DNA from: Lewinella sp. LCG006
Lineage (GTDB): Bacteria; Bacteroidota; Bacteroidia; Chitinophagales; Saprospiraceae
Direction of reading: 5' to 3'
Length of the DNA stretch: 64,000 nt
Assembly: GCF_040784935.1 (NCBI RefSeq)
Contig: NZ_CP160680.1
Location: 2,698,501-2,762,500, forward strand
Shown: piece after piece, positions 24,503 through 32,637 of the stretch
Layout of the letters: the number at the start of each line of letters is the position of its first letter
Position numbering within the stretch: position 1 is the first letter of the stretch
Program-made: the position numbers and the translations under genes
The notes under the pieces: generated by a model
The model's input: only the letters and a program-made list of their open reading frames with translations
Databases searched by the model: none
Told to the model about the DNA's origin: nothing

Positions 24503-26749
24503 ATGCGCCGATTTTTTCAACAGCTTTTTCATTCCTTTCCTATTCAGTTACTGCTACTGCACCTGAGGAGCAATTTACTGCTGCTTTCGCTGTGGGTAGT
24601 TTTGCTGTTGATGATGTCGGGAAGCCTGGGGCGCCGGTTGGGCTTGCAGTACCTTTTCCTGGACCCAGAATATTTAGGAGAAGTCAATTTTCTGAGTTTT
24701 TACATTGTGGGCATGGCGCTAGGTGGTTTTTTTATGAGTTGGAACCTGACGACGTATTTGCTTACGGCGCAATATTTTCCCTTTTTGGCCAGCCTTACGC
24801 GTCCATTTTCCAAATTTAGTATCAACAATTTACTACTACCGCTGGCTTTTGGCGGGTTTTATCTTTTGTTGATCGGCTATTTTCAGAATCACTATCAGGA
24901 ATTATCGCTGGCGCAAAATGCCTGGCATTTACTGGCGCTGGTGCTGGGTAGTTTAACCCTCGTCGTGGGGTACTCTGTCTATTTTAATTTCACAAACCGC
25001 GATATTTCTTATTACCAGCGCAAGCAATTTCCTCCCAATCAGGTAAATCTGCACATCCCTCCGGGCCATCGCCGAGCTGATTTGGACTATCTGAAACAGG
25101 ATCGCAATCGGCTCAAAGTCTGGACTTATCTGGGGGAAAACCTTCGCCCCCGTTTGGTACGTAGTGTAGCTCACTACGAATCGCGCATGCTCTTAAATAT
25201 CTTTAAGCAAAACCACCTCAATGCGCTTGCCTTACAGCTAATCAGCATGATGTTATTGCTGCTGTTGGGCTATTTGGTCGATTGGGAGATCTTCCGGATA
25301 CCCGCCGGAGCCAGTATTATCATTCTTTTCAGTTTATTGATTGCCTTTATTGGGGCGCTTACTTACTGGTTTGCGGCCTGGCGGGCTTTTGTGATTCTAT
25401 TGTTATTGTTTGGTATTAACTATATCACCTCTTTCGGGATTTTCAACCACCCCAATGCAGCCTATGGTTTAAATTACGAGGGAGAACGCGCCGAATACAG
25501 CTATGATCGCCTTCAGCAAATCTGTTATGAAGATCAGTTGGACAAAGATTTGGCGGCCACACAAGAAATATTGGCGACTCGGATTGGTCAAATGAGTAGT
25601 GGAAATAGCAAACCCAAGATCGTATTCCTCTGTGCCAGCGGTGGAGGGCTGAAGGCTGCTACCTGGAGTACCCACGTTTTGCAAAGTGCAGATAGCCTTA
25701 GTCAGGGACGCTTGTTTGACCATACGGTGCTCATGACGGGTGCCTCGGGCGGTATGCTGGGCTTGGCCTACCAGCGGGAACTTTACCGTTTGAATAAAGA
25801 AAATCGCAACGAGGTCTATCGGCAAGAATACCGGGATCGTATCAGTTTGGACTTGTTGAATTCTATCGCTTTTACATTGGTGGCCAACGATCTTTTCGTA
25901 CCCTGGCGCCGTTTCGAATACGGTGGGCATCATTATTTCCGTGACCGAGGTTATGTGCTGGAAGAGCAATTGAACGAGAATACGGAAGGTATCTTGGACC
26001 GCCCTTTAGCGGCCTACCGGCAGGAAGAAATAAGTGGCGAAGTACCCTTGCTGTACCTGAGCCCTGCTATTGTAAATGATGGCCGACAGATGATCATTTC
26101 GCCGCAAGGCGTATCCTTCATGATGCTTCCACCCGTAGGTTTTGAACAGCCAAAAGCCTATGAGATCGACGCAGTAGATTTTCGTTGGTTGCTGGGTAAA
26201 CAAGGCGCCGACAGCCTCCGGTTTTTGACGGCCCTGCGCATGAATGCTACCTACCCTTACGTGCTGCCAACGGTACATCTGCCCACGCAGCCAACAATTG
26301 CTTTAGTGGATGCTGGTTTTCGTGATAATTACGGGATACAAAGTGCCACCCGCTTTATCCAAGTGTACCAGGATTGGATCAAAAAAAACACCAGCGGCGT
26401 AATTTTGGTACAGATAACGAGTTCGGAAAGATTTGAAAGTATCCCCGCCAGCGACGCCCATGGTATCGTAGAATCTTTGTTCAACCCGCTGGGGATTGCG
26501 GGCAAAGTGCTGGAAGTTCAGGAGCTCCAACACGACAATACCCTTAGTTTTATCAATGATTTGCTTGGTCCCGATCATTTTGAACTGATCCGCTTTATTT
26601 ATCGCCCAACGAATGATAAAAAGCTGGAAGCTTCCGTTTCTTTCCATCTCACGCAGCAAGAGAAGCAAGATGTCCTGGAAGCATTAAGCTTGCCTGCTAA
26701 CCAGGAAAGTATGCGGCGTCTGCTGGAAAGTTTGGGCACGGTGGAATAA
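24503..26749 (+). CDS. Membrane-anchored patatin-like phospholipase, about 748 aa
   Basis: The N-terminal 300 residues carry about seven hydrophobic segments in two groups (residues 25-150 and 235-300). The C-terminal domain has patatin hallmarks: an oxyanion loop SGGGLKAA near residue 370, the nucleophile elbow TGASGG (Ser near 405), and the dyad aspartate in LVDAGFRDNYG near residue 605. Patatins hydrolyse acyl esters of phospholipids. ATG 24503 was chosen; a GTG 6 bases earlier is possible. The membrane part is longer than in typical bacterial patatins, so the enzyme is probably held at the inner membrane. Confidence 0.85.
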   Translation: MRRFFQQLFHSFPIQLLLLHLRSNLLLLSLWVVLLLMMSGSLGRRLGLQYLFLDPEYLGEVNFLSFYIVGMALGGFFMSWNLTTYLLTAQYFPFLASLTRPFSKFSINNLLLPLAFGGFYLLLIGYFQNHYQELSLAQNAWHLLALVLGSLTLVVGYSVYFNFTNRDISYYQRKQFPPNQVNLHIPPGHRRADLDYLKQDRNRLKVWTYLGENLRPRLVRSVAHYESRMLLNIFKQNHLNALALQLISMMLLLLLGYLVDWEIFRIPAGASIIILFSLLIAFIGALTYWFAAWRAFVILLLLFGINYITSFGIFNHPNAAYGLNYEGERAEYSYDRLQQICYEDQLDKDLAATQEILATRIGQMSSGNSKPKIVFLCASGGGLKAATWSTHVLQSADSLSQGRLFDHTVLMTGASGGMLGLAYQRELYRLNKENRNEVYRQEYRDRISLDLLNSIAFTLVANDLFVPWRRFEYGGHHYFRDRGYVLEEQLNENTEGILDRPLAAYRQEEISGEVPLLYLSPAIVNDGRQMIISPQGVSFMMLPPVGFEQPKAYEIDAVDFRWLLGKQGADSLRFLTALRMNATYPYVLPTVHLPTQPTIALVDAGFRDNYGIQSATRFIQVYQDWIKKNTSGVILVQITSSERFESIPASDAHGIVESLFNPLGIAGKVLEVQELQHDNTLSFINDLLGPDHFELIRFIYRPTNDKKLEASVSFHLTQQEKQDVLEALSLPANQESMRRLLESLGTVE

Positions 26750-26803
26750 GTCATTCGTCTCAACGCTGGTGCGTAAAGCAGTACCTAAAGCCCGATCCCC
26801 GGT

Positions 26804-26811
26804 TACCTTTG
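26804..26811 (+). promoter_or_regulatory. Candidate -7 box upstream of the gene at 26845
   Basis: TACCTTTG matches TAnnTTTG and is 33 bases before the ATG. The -33 element is not evident. Confidence 0.35.
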
Positions 26812-26844
26812 TCCATCTCGTTCAATTAGTATAAAAAGAGGATA

Positions 26845-28023
26845 ATGCTAAAAGCTATACCATTAATCATGCTGTGTTTTCTCATGAGTTTTGCCAACGA
26901 GGCTAAGGCCCAAATTGGCAAAGAATACTGGGATCTGGAAGTCAAAGGGCCGGTGCGAGAAATAGTGATGACCAACATACTCAATTTTACAAATGAAAAT
27001 GGGGAGATAGAGGAAGCACCACGTAATGAGACGACGATAAAGGTGAAAAATGGGCACTACGTTGCACGGATAGACGAGATGAGCATTGGCACCTATAGCA
27101 TGTCCAGCTATACTGAAATGGATTGGGACGGTGATCGGCTGATGATGGTGCGGGAATACAGTAGCTATGATGAGGGTAAAAAGCGCCTGACGGAGCGTAA
27201 CGTCCCCTTTTATGACGATCAGGGGGTATTGGTGGCAGAAAACATCCTCGACAATAAGGACAAACTCATGGCCACCCTCCTTTATTCGCAAAGCGTAGCG
27301 GACAACGGCAACGAAATCCTACGGATGACCATGTACAAGCCGGATTACACTACGCCCCAAGGGCATTATTATATTGAATCAGATCAATGGGGGGAGGTGC
27401 TGCATATCGAATCGGTTGGAAAAGATACCGGTGTCTACATTCAGCGGATCAGTAGGATTGGAGATTCGATCATCACCTTGCGCCATATTATTGCTAGTCG
27501 TGAAGTGCGTGGTACAAAGGATACTTTTTTGGTAGCGCAGCGTTTTCAGTACGATACTTACGGAAATGTAACGGTTGCCACCAGTCAGATAACACCAGTA
27601 AACCAACCTGAACTAGGGGTACAGCGGATGCAAACCCAAAATGTGTATTACTATGAAGGAGATGACCTACCCAGCGCAAGCTCTGAGAATGCAGTGCCAG
27701 ATTTGGTGGGGAAATGGTCTAGCGGTAGCTACAATATTGAACTCACTTTTGGTAGATCAAACTTACCCACAACAGGCATCTTCAGTACAGATCAGCTCCG
27801 GGAAAAAGATCCGGAAATTGTAGAGGAGGGGAGTGATTGGATTTTTCGTTTGCGCGAAGCAGGAATCGGAGAGTGGTATTACGACCAACAAACGAAAATG
27901 ATCACCTTCAAACAAGCGGAGTATATGCTCATGAAGGTGAAAGCCGAAATTGTTGATTACAAATTGTTCATGGTGTCGGAAGGAGAATACCCTGCTGTTT
28001 TGGTGCTGGATAAGAAGGGGTGA
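26845..28023 (+). CDS. Secreted protein of unknown function, 392 aa
   Basis: A signal peptide (KAIPLIMLCFLMSFANEAKAQ) precedes a protein with repeated Y-D-x-x-G-x-x-V strand patterns (FYDDQGVLVAEN, FQYDTYGNVTVA), reminiscent of the RHS/YD-like strands of secreted Bacteroidota proteins. The last 110 residues (DLVGKWSSGSYNIELTFGR onward) look like a separate small lipocalin-like domain. I cannot assign a family. It converges on the mevalonate cluster with an 8-base gap. Confidence 0.75.
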   Translation: MLKAIPLIMLCFLMSFANEAKAQIGKEYWDLEVKGPVREIVMTNILNFTNENGEIEEAPRNETTIKVKNGHYVARIDEMSIGTYSMSSYTEMDWDGDRLMMVREYSSYDEGKKRLTERNVPFYDDQGVLVAENILDNKDKLMATLLYSQSVADNGNEILRMTMYKPDYTTPQGHYYIESDQWGEVLHIESVGKDTGVYIQRISRIGDSIITLRHIIASREVRGTKDTFLVAQRFQYDTYGNVTVATSQITPVNQPELGVQRMQTQNVYYYEGDDLPSASSENAVPDLVGKWSSGSYNIELTFGRSNLPTTGIFSTDQLREKDPEIVEEGSDWIFRLREAGIGEWYYDQQTKMITFKQAEYMLMKVKAEIVDYKLFMVSEGEYPAVLVLDKKG

Positions 28024-28031
28024 TACCCCAT

Positions 28032-28949
28032 CTACAACCTCATCTCCCCAAACCCCAACACCGCAAGACACCCCTTCTTCGCAAAATAAGCCTTGAGCTG
28101 CTCTTCCTCCCAATCGGACAGCACCATCACAAAATCGCCGCCCCAGGCACCGAGCGATTTGATGGTGCCGGGAAAATCAGGAAAACGCAGGTCTTGCACC
28201 TTGTCCATTTGCAATACCTGGCTGATAAAATCTTCGTGGGCCGCAGCGGCTTGTTGAGCCTCCGTAAGGGTGCTGGCCTGATGAAAAGCTCGGGTAAGTT
28301 CGCTCACTTCATCAACTAGGGAAGCCTGGGTACCGCCCAGTTCACGGTAGTAGCGGATACCTTCGCGGCTGTTTTGTTTTTGTCCTAAATAAACGAAGTA
28401 AAGTTGCTCGTGATACGCGGGCTCCCAGAGGGCGGGTTCACTGTGTGGCTGGCCACCAAGGCGTTGGTAAAAAATAGGGCCATCAGCCGTTGCGCAGGCG
28501 ATGTCGTAGCCCGATCCGCCGAAGGTGTCGGCCAGCAGTTGGTAGGGGTCGGTTTTGGAAGTTTGTGCGAGTAAGCTTACCAGGGTAGAGCTACTTCCAA
28601 GTCCCCATTCGCGATCAAACTCCAGGCGTACGCGCACATCTGCCTGGAAGAGTTTGGTCAGGCCTCTAGGGTCTTGCTTTTGAATGGCGAGAAACAGCTG
28701 TTGTAGCCGTTCTGCGACCGCCAGATCGGTGTGTTTTCCCATGATGGGTAAGCCTTCTTCCAGGGTCCAGGTGCCGTTGAACCATTCTTCGCCCTCTTTG
28801 GTGAGGCTGCGCCAAAGGAGTTGGAAAGGGAAAGCGGGTTGGGGATCAATGGCCAGCCGTTGTCCGAAACGCGTGGGCATTGCCAGGGCCAGGGCTCCAT
28901 CCAATACAAAATACTCTCCCGTAAGTAACAATTTGCCGTGTGCGTACAT
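28032..28949 (-). CDS. GYDIA-type GHMP kinase (mevalonate pathway)
   Basis: 305 residues. GHMP-kinase motifs are present: GKLLLTGEYFVLDGALALAM at the N-terminus, the ATP loop EWGLGSSSTLVSLL, and the C-terminal glycine motif GAWGGDFVMVL. GSGYDIACATADGP defines the Bacteroidota GYDIA group. It is the last gene of a run with HMG-CoA reductase and IPP isomerase (7-base gap), so it most likely phosphorylates mevalonate or phosphomevalonate; sequence alone does not decide which. Confidence 0.88.
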   Translation of the reverse strand: MYAHGKLLLTGEYFVLDGALALAMPTRFGQRLAIDPQPAFPFQLLWRSLTKEGEEWFNGTWTLEEGLPIMGKHTDLAVAERLQQLFLAIQKQDPRGLTKLFQADVRVRLEFDREWGLGSSSTLVSLLAQTSKTDPYQLLADTFGGSGYDIACATADGPIFYQRLGGQPHSEPALWEPAYHEQLYFVYLGQKQNSREGIRYYRELGGTQASLVDEVSELTRAFHQASTLTEAQQAAAAHEDFISQVLQMDKVQDLRFPDFPGTIKSLGAWGGDFVMVLSDWEEEQLKAYFAKKGCLAVLGFGEMRL

Positions 28950-28956
28950 ATTAGTC

Positions 28957-30288
28957 CTATTGAACGGTATTGTACTGTGCCATAAATTCTCGCACCGCAG
29001 TGAACGAGACCGTACGATCAGCGAAATACAATTTTGCCTCTTCGATTTGGGCCGGGGTCGCGTTGAAGTGGATGAGGATATTTTGCAGGTGCATCTTCAT
29101 GTGGCCGGCCTGAATGCCCGTTGTTACCAGAGAACGCAGGGCGCCAAAATTTTGTGCAAGCCCCGTCGCTGCAATCACTTGCATCAGTTCCCGGGCAGAA
29201 GGTTGCCCCAGAATTTGCAGACTCATCTTAGCCAAAGGATGTAACTTGGTTAATCCTCCAATCGTACCTAGCGCCAGTGGTATTTCTAACTCAAACCGGA
29301 AGGTATCGTCTTTGATGATACAGCGGCTAAGGCTTCGGTACTGGCCATCACGCGCAGCGTAGGCATGGCCACAAGCTTCAATGGCCCGAAAATCATTGGC
29401 GGTGGCTAGCACTACCGCGTCGATCCCGTTGAAGATTCCTTTGTTGTGGGTAACCGCGCGGTAAGGATCGTGGATGGCTATGTTTACCGCCGTTTCAAAC
29501 TTGTGGCAGAAATGACGGACATCATCGCCCGTTTTTAGCGTCTTCTGCATGTCTTCCATGCTGCATTCTACCCAGGCTTTGACGACACAGTCGGGGGTGT
29601 AATTGCTCAGAATGGCCATCAGTATTTGCAAGGCCCGCTCTTGTGGCTTTAGCTCCGGAGCAGTGGCGGCCCATTCTTGCAAAGTACTGCCAAACTGCTC
29701 CAGTACCGAGTTGATGAAGTTGGCCCCCATGCTGTCGCAGGTCTCAAAACTTACCCTTAGCTGGTAGTAATCAGGCGCAATTTCTGCTTTTCGCAACCAA
29801 TCAATCCGGAGGATACCGCCGCCGCGTTTTTCCATGTTAGCGGTAAGGTGGGTGGCTTCCAGGCGCAGCCTTTTCTCCAATTCGGGAAACAAGGCTTGCC
29901 AGCGTTCCGTCGTTCCGCTCCAGCGGAAATGAAGTTGACCTAGCTTTACAGTGTCCACTACTTCCGTATGAAAACCTCCTAAGGGGAGCCAAAACTTGGC
30001 AGCTGAAGCTGCTGCCGCGACCACCGAACTTTCTTCTATGACCATGGGCACGGCGTACACTTTGCCGTTGATCATAAAATTTGGGGCAATCCCAAAAGGG
30101 AGCGGAAAATTACTGATCGTATTTTCGCTGAAGCCATCCAGGATGCGTTGCAAATCTTCATCCTGGTGCCAGAAGCTGGCCAATTCGCTGGCAGCAGCAG
30201 TCGGTTCTTCGAGAAAATGAGTGCTAAGCCAATCGATCTTGGCTCGTTTGTCCATTTTCGAAAAACCAGCTATTTTTTTATCCTGCAT
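28957..30288 (-). CDS. Hydroxymethylglutaryl-CoA reductase, class II
   Basis: 443 residues. Interconverts HMG-CoA and mevalonate. Class II features are ENTISNFPLPFGIAPNFMIN, the catalytic glutamate segment VPMVIEESSVVAAA, the central GANFINSVLEQ, DAVVLATANDFRAIEACGHA and GTIGGLTKLHPLA. Though class II enzymes were first described as degradative, in Bacteroidota they sit in biosynthetic mevalonate clusters, as here between the GHMP kinase and IPP isomerase genes. Cytoplasmic. Confidence 0.95.
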   Translation of the reverse strand: MQDKKIAGFSKMDKRAKIDWLSTHFLEEPTAAASELASFWHQDEDLQRILDGFSENTISNFPLPFGIAPNFMINGKVYAVPMVIEESSVVAAAASAAKFWLPLGGFHTEVVDTVKLGQLHFRWSGTTERWQALFPELEKRLRLEATHLTANMEKRGGGILRIDWLRKAEIAPDYYQLRVSFETCDSMGANFINSVLEQFGSTLQEWAATAPELKPQERALQILMAILSNYTPDCVVKAWVECSMEDMQKTLKTGDDVRHFCHKFETAVNIAIHDPYRAVTHNKGIFNGIDAVVLATANDFRAIEACGHAYAARDGQYRSLSRCIIKDDTFRFELEIPLALGTIGGLTKLHPLAKMSLQILGQPSARELMQVIAATGLAQNFGALRSLVTTGIQAGHMKMHLQNILIHFNATPAQIEEAKLYFADRTVSFTAVREFMAQYNTVQ

Positions 30289-30322
30289 AGTAGTCCTGAT
30301 AGATAGTAGTAAAGAAGGAGGT

Positions 30323-31393
30323 CTATTTTAAGCGAAGGAACGTTTTGGCCACCTTCAGTCCGCGAGCTTGTGCTTGTACATAAGTTTGCAATTGCTCATA
30401 ATCTTCCTGAGCGTGCCGCAGGAAGGCCGAAGCTTGCCCGTAGATGCTCTTGAACTGTATCTTCTCCGTAAGGTAATAACCATCGAGGAAATTTTGTACG
30501 CCCCCAGAAATGATAATGTGGTCGCATTTTACTTGTGGGCCTAGCTCTTGCTTTAGCGTGTTCACCATTTCCACCATTTCATTGGCACCGTGGCCGATTC
30601 GGGCGAGGGGTTCAAAAACTTGGTGTTGGAGCGGGTCGCTACGCAGTAATTCCAATTTGGCAAAATTGGTACCACCACTCGCCGCAAAATCAATGGCCGC
30701 TAATGGCAGTTGCAGCAATGCCCGTAAGCTTTCTTTGCCCATGCCCTGGCCCACTTCTTTTACGATAATGGGGAGGTCAGGTAAGCCTTCTATGATGGCC
30801 TTGATGGTCACCAGCGGAGCGTGAAGGAAACGGTCGCCCTCAGGTTGTAACCACTCCTGTAGAGGGTTGACGTGGATGATGAGCCCATCGGCCTCCAGTT
30901 TTTCCAGCATGGTGTTGATACGCCATAATTCTTCGTCTGCCACCAGCTGTTCCAGTTGAGCAATGCCCAAATTGGCAAACAACAATTGTTCCTTGCCGAT
31001 CAGGGGCCGTACCGCAAAATCACTCAGCCGTTCATCGCTGTAGAGCAATGGGCGACAAGAACCAAGGCCCATGCCCATGCCAAATTCGCGACAAGCTCGC
31101 GCCAGGTTATGGTTGATACGCTGGGCTTTTTCGGTTCCCCCCGTCATACTGGAAACCCACAAGGGCAAGCGCATTGTCTTCCCGAGAAAAGAGAAGCCTT
31201 CGTCGGGCTTGTCATCAGGGTGGGCCGCAATGATGGGTTCGTAGTAGAAACGTGGGTCGAGGGTAGCAGCCGTGATTTGGCTTTGAAAAGCCAGCTCGAT
31301 ATGGTCTTTTTTCCGTTCCGCAGCGGTCGGGTCATTATCGGGTAGTCCAGCTTGTTGTTTATCCTTATCCACGCCTGAAGGTATGCTTGACAT
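30323..31393 (-). CDS. fni: Type 2 isopentenyl-diphosphate delta-isomerase
   Basis: 356 residues. An FMN- and NAD(P)H-dependent enzyme that converts isopentenyl diphosphate to dimethylallyl diphosphate. Motifs are RKKDHIELA near the N-terminus, LPLWVSSMTGGTE (flavin site), GMGLGSCRPLL, HVNPLQEWLQPEGDR, VKEVGQGMG and DFAASGGTNFA. The gene starts the mevalonate run; HMG-CoA reductase follows after 34 bases. Confidence 0.95.
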   Translation of the reverse strand: MSSIPSGVDKDKQQAGLPDNDPTAAERKKDHIELAFQSQITAATLDPRFYYEPIIAAHPDDKPDEGFSFLGKTMRLPLWVSSMTGGTEKAQRINHNLARACREFGMGMGLGSCRPLLYSDERLSDFAVRPLIGKEQLLFANLGIAQLEQLVADEELWRINTMLEKLEADGLIIHVNPLQEWLQPEGDRFLHAPLVTIKAIIEGLPDLPIIVKEVGQGMGKESLRALLQLPLAAIDFAASGGTNFAKLELLRSDPLQHQVFEPLARIGHGANEMVEMVNTLKQELGPQVKCDHIIISGGVQNFLDGYYLTEKIQFKSIYGQASAFLRHAQEDYEQLQTYVQAQARGLKVAKTFLRLK

Positions 31394-31469
31394 GCAAAGT
31401 TAGTTAACTTGAGCTAATCATTGTAAACAAAGCCAAAACAGCAGGCCTGGCTAATGGTTCAGCGAGTGA

Positions 31470-32330
31470 TTAAGTTAACCAGTCGAGGATTCGCTTCCTT
31501 ACTTGTTCGTCTTGAACACTATGCCCAAGACCAGTGGTAATGACCAGCTCACTCGTTGCCCAGTTTTCTGCAAGTGCATAGGCACCCTCTACCGGAGCGA
31601 TATCATCTTCTTGATCGTGAATAATCAAGCCTGGTATCCGGAGATTTTGTACGAAGTTGGCTATGGAAAAATAGTCGAAAGACTTGCCGAAACGCCGGGT
31701 AAAGGAATTTTCCATGGCTTCTATTACGGCTTTTTTGATACCAATCCCCTTGCGGAAGCTTTCCATAAAATGGTTGAGCTCAGCAGGCGTGGAGAGTAAA
31801 ACAAGTTTGTCGGGGTGGTGAATTTTCGGGAAGTGGCGTAGATAATAGGCCGTTGCCATCCCGCCGGCAGAATGGCCGATGATAATGTTAGGGGCTATGG
31901 TATCAGCTAATTTTGCCAAAGCTTCTCCGTAATGGATGACCGCAAAACTTCCTCCAAAACTGGCACCGTGAGCAGGAGCGTCAAGTGCGTAGACATCATA
32001 CCCTAAAGTAATCAACTGGCTTGCTAATGCTTGCCAGCGGCCGCTGTGACTGTTCCAGCCGTGGGCCAGGAGTATTTTGGGGCCAGTTCCTGGCCAGTGG
32101 TACATTTGAATATTCATGATTCCCACTGGAAAAACCTTTTGCTGAGCGGTCATCAGGAAGTTTTTCTCGGAAGGAAGTAGGGCCTTGCGTGGAGGCCTTG
32201 CCAACACCCGATAACACCATAGTCCCGCCAGCCGCTTCGAAAAATGATACGAACCGTTGAGTGCTAAACGAATAGCACGCAAGTGCAAGGGGTCAGCATC
32301 TGTGGGGGTAAGTGGCTTTTTATCGGGCAT
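31470..32330 (-). CDS. Alpha/beta hydrolase, 286 aa
   Basis: A single alpha/beta-hydrolase fold domain. Visible are LLAHGWNSHSGRW (oxyanion strand with HGW), the nucleophile elbow IIGHSAGGMA, the acid in HDQEDDIAPVE and the histidine in TGLGHSVQDE. There is no signal peptide. It lies 76 bases upstream of the isomerase gene on the same strand, so it may share the transcript without being part of the pathway. The substrate is unknown. Confidence 0.88.
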   Translation of the reverse strand: MPDKKPLTPTDADPLHLRAIRLALNGSYHFSKRLAGLWCYRVLARPPRKALLPSEKNFLMTAQQKVFPVGIMNIQMYHWPGTGPKILLAHGWNSHSGRWQALASQLITLGYDVYALDAPAHGASFGGSFAVIHYGEALAKLADTIAPNIIIGHSAGGMATAYYLRHFPKIHHPDKLVLLSTPAELNHFMESFRKGIGIKKAVIEAMENSFTRRFGKSFDYFSIANFVQNLRIPGLIIHDQEDDIAPVEGAYALAENWATSELVITTGLGHSVQDEQVRKRILDWLT

Positions 32331-32637
32331 TTTTATTCAGTAATAAAAGAAAATATCCTAAAGTAGTAGAGGGATGAAAGAGGGTTTTATCATTCCCCAA
32401 GGTCAGGCTTAGAATAGACTTTGACACTCCCATCTAAACACATCACAAGGCATTCTGTTTCTTATTTTCTTGTCTTCAACAGCAAAAACATATTTATAGC
32501 CCTCATTTTTTCCTCATTGCTCAAAAAATCCTCATTTTGCATGAATTTTCAAGTACGCTGGGAAACTAAGCGTTTTCCCAATCGTTCTAAAGGACTATGA
32601 AGCTCCCAAAATAACCAAAGGAGACAAAAGAAATAGC
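32331..32637. other. Divergent intergenic region upstream of sucA
   Basis: AT-rich, no gene seen. CCTCATT occurs three times at 32501, 32512 and 32530. AAAGGAGAC just before the sucA ATG is an unusually good Shine-Dalgarno-like sequence for this phylum. No clear TTTG-N19-TAnnTTTG promoter was found. Confidence 0.5.
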
